Shown here one piece after another: positions 60,750 through 64,000 of a stretch of DNA of 64,000 bases (the first letter of the stretch is position 1; each line of letters opens with the position of its first letter). The notes beneath the pieces were generated by a model. The model did no database searches. It was not told the origin of the DNA and saw only the letters and a list, made by a program, of their open reading frames with translations. Origin of the DNA: Epiperipatus broadwayi (taxonomy: Eukaryota > Onychophora > Udeonychophora > Euonychophora > Peripatidae); assembly GCA_028023455.1 (NCBI GenBank), contig JAQFVV010006425.1, positions 124,001 through 188,000 of the forward strand, written 5' to 3'. Position numbers and translations under genes: made by a program.

Positions 60750-61750
60750 AGTCACATTAGAATCATTTGACGTCAGTTTTCCATTTTGATGTATCTATTT
60801 TAAATAATATGATCATATATAGAAAATTTGAATCTGGAGTGCAAATTCACTAAAGTATGTTCCACTACTATTTGGTATAGATCTCATGGTAGCCAGATAA
60901 AAGAATAATAATTATTATTTCATTACAGACTTTATTCATACAATTTGCTTTAAGAAGTAAAAAAAATAGATAAATATTTATAGATCGTTCATTACTCATT
61001 ATTGGTCTTAAACTTTTGAAACGTTTTTTTTTTTTTTTTTTTAGAATCTTTTATTTTAATTATTTTAATTAAATGAGTGATACAAATTTAATAGCTCTTT
61101 TACTGAAACTATGATTTACTTGTTCATCCTCTCTGTCTTCCTTTTATTCATTTTAGTTCCAAATAGAATTCTAATGATATCTTCTATCTATCTTTATTGA
61201 CGTTGATACTCGTAGAATTTAAATTATAGTTATGCTTTTTTATTTTTAAACTCTTGTTGAATTGCATTTTCCTGCAGTTTCTTTTTCTTTTAATATATCC
61301 TTTTTTGTTTTGTTACTTTAAAATAAAATTGCACATGATCTCAGATTATAAATGCTTTTTAGGAGCTAATTCAGTTTATTCTTTTTCAATGTTGCTATTC
61401 TTGTTTCTTTTTTTATCTTATCAAATGAAGGCAATATCACAGATCTTTTTAACATATCCAATAGATATGTACTTGTTTGATTACCTATCATTTGATAGCT
61501 CTTCAAAATATTAGAAATACTCAAATTTTTGAAAACGAGATATTTTATAAGTAGACTTTGCTTAGCACGCTTAATGAACATTATTGTTGTGAGTTGCTGT
61601 CATTAAACTATTTTTTAATGTAGTCGTATTGTCTTTTTAGCAGAATTATGAAAATTCAACCTTATATTGTGAGTCGATTTATAAATAATTTCCCTGGTAT
61701 CAGTCACACAAAAGATCATAGTATATAGGCACATGAACTCATATATATAT
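60750..61750. other. AT-rich stretch, nothing recognised
   Basis: The overlapping frames at 61254-61514 and 61366-61581 are hydrophobic and AT-driven. No domain or repeat boundary recognised. Confidence 0.45.
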
Positions 61751-61754
61751 ATTA

Positions 61755-62400
61755 CTTTTTTGAATTACAAATCTCAAATTAACTCATCCACTTTAGATAA
61801 ATATAGTATTGACTAATATTAATCATTTACTAAACTAGAGATTATCTCTAGCACAAATATAAACTTCAAAAATCAAATATATCTATATATCTGATTTTTT
61901 AAAATTAAACACACAAACACACACAAACACGTGGAATTATTCATATTTCTTTTTCCATGTTAAATATCTTTATAAATATATTAAATAACCTCAATTTTAA
62001 CACATATTCTTTTAAATTCAGATAAAGATACAATAAAAGACAAATGACCCCCAAATGTATTTGGTGCTGAACTAGATCTCATCAATTGATCCAGATTACT
62101 ATTTCTTATATACATCCTTATTATCTGAAAAATATTTATCTATATTTAATAATTATATTTTGAATTACAAGTATCAAATTAATTCAACCCACATCTTTGA
62201 CATCATCCACTTTAGATTGATATAGTAATGACTTTTATTTATCACTTACTAAACAAGAGATTGTCTCTAGCTTTGTCTCTAGCATAACCATAAACTTCAA
62301 AACTCAATTAAAGATTAATATATCTGATTTTATTAAAATTACACACACAAACATTTCTTTTTCCCACGTGTAATATCTGTATAAATATATAGCAAAAGAA
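61755..62400 (+). repeat. AB-family repeat, about 1.6 tandem copies
   Basis: TTTTGAATTACAAATCTCAA at about 61759 restarts at about 62159, and CATCCACTTTAGA lies at 61785 and 62204, so the period is 400-419 bp. The difference is a 19-bp block (AACCCACATCTTTGACATC-like) present only in the second copy. The block order is the same as at 36.6 kb and in the inverted copies at 5.5-6.3 kb. Confidence 0.88.
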
Positions 62401-62404
62401 AAAG

Positions 62405-63105
62405 GTATCGAAAGGGTTATAATAAACAAATTTGTCAGATTAATACGTTTTATCAAAATGTCTCTTGGCAGTGCAAAAGGATTATTAAAAGAAAGGATCA
62501 GATTGTTTGAAATGTAAACTCTTTGAAGGGGAGCAGTTTTCCATTCATTATTAAAATGGTCATCCGATCATCTGTTTTGCTGCCAGAAAGGTCTTCTCGT
62601 ATAAAAGAAATCAATATTCAGAAAACTCTAGTCTATAATTTCTTTTCTGCTTATTAGTTAATGGCCCTTCATTATTTTCTTATTAAATATTTGATTCCGT
62701 ATTAGTAAAAATATCAAGGTTATTATATTACTAAAGTAATTTTTCTAATAGTAAGAATAATGTTAGGACAAAATGGAATTATTAACTTTTTAAAATAAAA
62801 AATAAAAACACATCTACATATGTCATTTGAATATGTCTATTTCGGCACATTTCTGCCTAAATATGTAAACAAATACAATGTTTGTATGATTGTGAAGTTT
62901 TTATATATCTTTTTCACCAATATCTTATTCAAAACAATTCTATACGTATAAGATGGATACTATTTACGAAATAATTTTCAACAATGAAAGTAATGAAAGA
63001 AAAAAAATGTTGTTCTCTAATTTAGTTTGATTTTCATCGTCCCCATTTGTACTGTATTTTATCTTTAGTTCTAGCACAATTAAAAAAAATAATACCATTA
63101 CTATT
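62405..63105. other. AT-rich stretch, nothing recognised
   Basis: No gene or repeat boundary recognised. Confidence 0.5.
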
Positions 63106-63112
63106 TCTCTTT

Positions 63113-63251
63113 ATAATATATAGGGTATATGAGTACAAACTTTCACACGAACCATCACTCTCCATACTATCTCATAACACTGATACACCCGAACACATAT
63201 ATGTTGAAAAGATAAATAATCACCAATATACGTATTTCATGCTAAACCAGC
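63113..63251 (+). repeat. Direct repeat, copy 1 (~135 bp)
   Basis: ATATATAGGGTATATGAG, then CTCATAACACTGATACAC and AATAATCACCAATATAC, recur in the same order at 63588-63728. The frame 63047-63298 covers this copy and is not a gene. Immediately after it, TTGGTCCAGATTACCATCTC resembles the AB-family block TTGATCCAGATTACTATTTC. Confidence 0.85.
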
Positions 63252-63587
63252 AATCATCAGTTGGTCCAGATTACCATCTCCACCCATATATGCTATAAGT
63301 GCTCAGATATATATTAAGATAGCCAATCCTCATACTTTAATGGACAGGCTTCAATCTACTCCACACTCCAACTTTTAAAACGTCCATCCAATTGAAAATC
63401 TGATGATGGAATGTTCAAAGGCCACCCCGAGGCTGAGATTCTTGTCACACCCATGTTGACCTAAGATCAATATGACCCCTCATGTGCATGACATAATCCA
63501 TTTAATACATATACAAGGGATGGGCAGACATCTCTACTATGTAATAACTGAAACACACATGCTTATTATACACCTGTGTCTATATAT

Positions 63588-63728
63588 GTAATATATAGGG
63601 TATATGAGCACAGACTTTCACACAACAGACCACTCTCCACACTCTCTCATAACACTGATACACTTGAACACATATATGTTGAAAAGGTAAATAATCACCA
63701 ATATACATATTTCATGCTAAACCAGCAA
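63588..63728 (+). repeat. Direct repeat, copy 2 (~135 bp)
   Basis: The second copy starts about 475 bp after the first and shows a modest number of substitutions. The intervening sequence is less AT-rich than the surroundings, so the pair could be the terminal direct repeats of a small element. Confidence 0.8.
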
Positions 63729-64000
63729 GATTTTTAAAAAATTAATAATGTTGTAAAATAAATCCGGAAAAAAAGTACTTAAAAATGTAACCCATCATTA
63801 ACTGTGTAATGTGAAAAAAAAAGAGGTAAAGGGGCAGTAAAGATAAACAGATGTAAAAGTAAATGGAGAAACATTGATTTATCACTGGTCAGATAATAGC
63901 TATTATCCAAAAAATACTTTAAACAAGTGACATCTTTATAGCTTTCACTGAGTATATACGATTTGAGGATGGAGTTCTACAATTACCCAAGGTGTTGAAT

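Overview
This window reads as a strongly AT-rich, gene-poor stretch of an animal (invertebrate-type) nuclear genome. There are no operons, ribosome binding sites or long open frames. It does contain eukaryotic mobile-element hallmarks: a Penelope-like retroelement with a GIY-YIG endonuclease, LTR retrotransposons with tRNA primer sites, a decayed LINE reverse transcriptase, a small tRNA-Gly(UCC)-derived SINE-like family, and many fold-back and microsatellite repeats. The species cannot be named from this sequence. AT-rich invertebrates such as cnidarians, flatworms or molluscs are only candidates, and this is an inference.

Layout. 1-14 kb: non-coding AT-rich DNA with a fold-back element (286-736), a long CTAT/CTAC tetranucleotide array, five tandem copies of a ~230-244 bp repeat, several ~0.4-0.8 kb inverted repeats (one carrying tRNA-like sequence on both arms), and three tRNA-Gly-derived SINE-like copies. 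14-17 kb: a very long T-rich tract and a broken, 5'-truncated gag-type LTR element. 19.2-22.3 kb: a Penelope-like element whose frame is broken by stops and at least three frameshifts, with a hammerhead-ribozyme-like core at its 3' end. 22.36-27.94 kb: the most striking structure, three LTR copies alternating with two short internal regions (LTR-int-LTR-int-LTR), set exactly inside an (AT)n microsatellite. 28-39 kb: fold-back repeats of one family in several arrangements, a possible 3.8 kb TIR-bounded segment, and another tRNA-like SINE. 39-48 kb: mostly unrecognised AT-rich DNA with a possible promoter/first exon and a solo-LTR-like remnant. 48.5-48.9 kb: the only candidate host gene with a consistent intron. 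50.8-51.3 kb: LINE reverse transcriptase remnant. 51.47-56.91 kb: a complete but non-autonomous LTR retrotransposon on the minus strand with GTAC target-site duplication, tRNA-Lys-type primer site and polypurine tract. 57-64 kb: AT-rich DNA, microsatellites, and more copies of a ~400 bp tandem repeat family.

No pathway or defence system is encoded here. What can be read is transposon biology: successive insertions, tandem and inverted rearrangement of ~400 bp repeats, and LTR recombination.
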